Positions 6,923 through 7,003 of a stretch of DNA of 7,003 nucleotides are shown here, one piece after another. Numbering within the stretch: position 1 is the first letter of the stretch; each line of letters opens with the position of its first letter. This stretch comes from an uncultured Oscillospiraceae bacterium (GTDB lineage: Bacteria; Bacillota; Clostridia; Oscillospirales; Oscillospiraceae): assembly GCA_934565655.1 (NCBI GenBank), contig CAKTIE010000037.1, positions 1 to 7,003 of the forward strand, read 5' to 3'. The position numbers and the translations under genes are program-made. The notes beneath the pieces were generated by a model that had not been told where the DNA came from, did no database searches, and was given only the letters and a program-made list of their open reading frames with translations.

Positions 6923-7003
6923 GGTTTTGTCCTCCTATTACAATAAGTTTTGGTTGGAAGCCCCGCATCCGGCTGGGTTTCTTTCCTTCTCATGCCTAAG
7001 CTA

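Noticed and set aside
6946..7003. Possible gene or promoter at the right edge
   Set aside because: Too short to judge; no ribosome binding site with an open frame and no convincing -35/-10 pair.

Overview
The window comes from a GC-rich, Gram-positive-type chromosome, most likely a gut clostridium of the Oscillospiraceae/Ruminococcaceae kind. This is inferred from three things: the gene order SRP RNA - dnaX - ybaB, which is a Firmicutes arrangement; strong AGGAGG-like ribosome binding sites with recognisable sigma-A promoters; and an interspersed hairpin repeat that, from memory, resembles repeats common in these genomes. No phage, transposase, CRISPR or tRNA gene is visible.

Layout. Left end (1-359, minus): the N-terminal part of a CobW/COG0523-type GTPase, cut by the window edge. 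A divergent intergenic region (360-498) carries promoters for both directions. An SRP RNA of about 140 nt (about 499-645, plus) follows, with a near-consensus promoter. It is followed by dnaX (682-2475) and ybaB (2489-2851), closed by a hairpin terminator. recR, which usually comes next in Firmicutes, is absent. A small orphan membrane protein (2967-3233, plus) lies between two terminators. The second terminator is bidirectional and also serves a radical SAM enzyme read from the other strand (3325-4212, minus). This enzyme shares a 198-bp divergent control region with an HisC-like PLP aminotransferase (4411-5502, plus). Between the aminotransferase and the next convergent gene lie a GC-rich hairpin and a 119-bp, four-hairpin inverted repeat element (5576-5694). 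Right end (minus): an EamA/DMT permease (5698-6600), preceded by a 72-residue two-helix membrane protein (6704-6922), with a hairpin between them.

How the genes relate. The SRP RNA, dnaX and ybaB are a housekeeping group for protein targeting, replication and nucleoid structure. dnaX has no visible promoter of its own and appears to depend on read-through past the SRP RNA 3' end. The remaining genes look like independent one- or two-gene units, and nothing in the sequence ties them into a single pathway. I found no convincing new defence or mobile system. The points most worth a second look are the tip helix of the SRP RNA, in which all three pairs differ from the usual form yet still pair, together with the lack of room for an Alu domain; the palindromic repeat; the uncharacterised radical SAM enzyme and its divergent aminotransferase neighbour; and the two small orphan membrane proteins.
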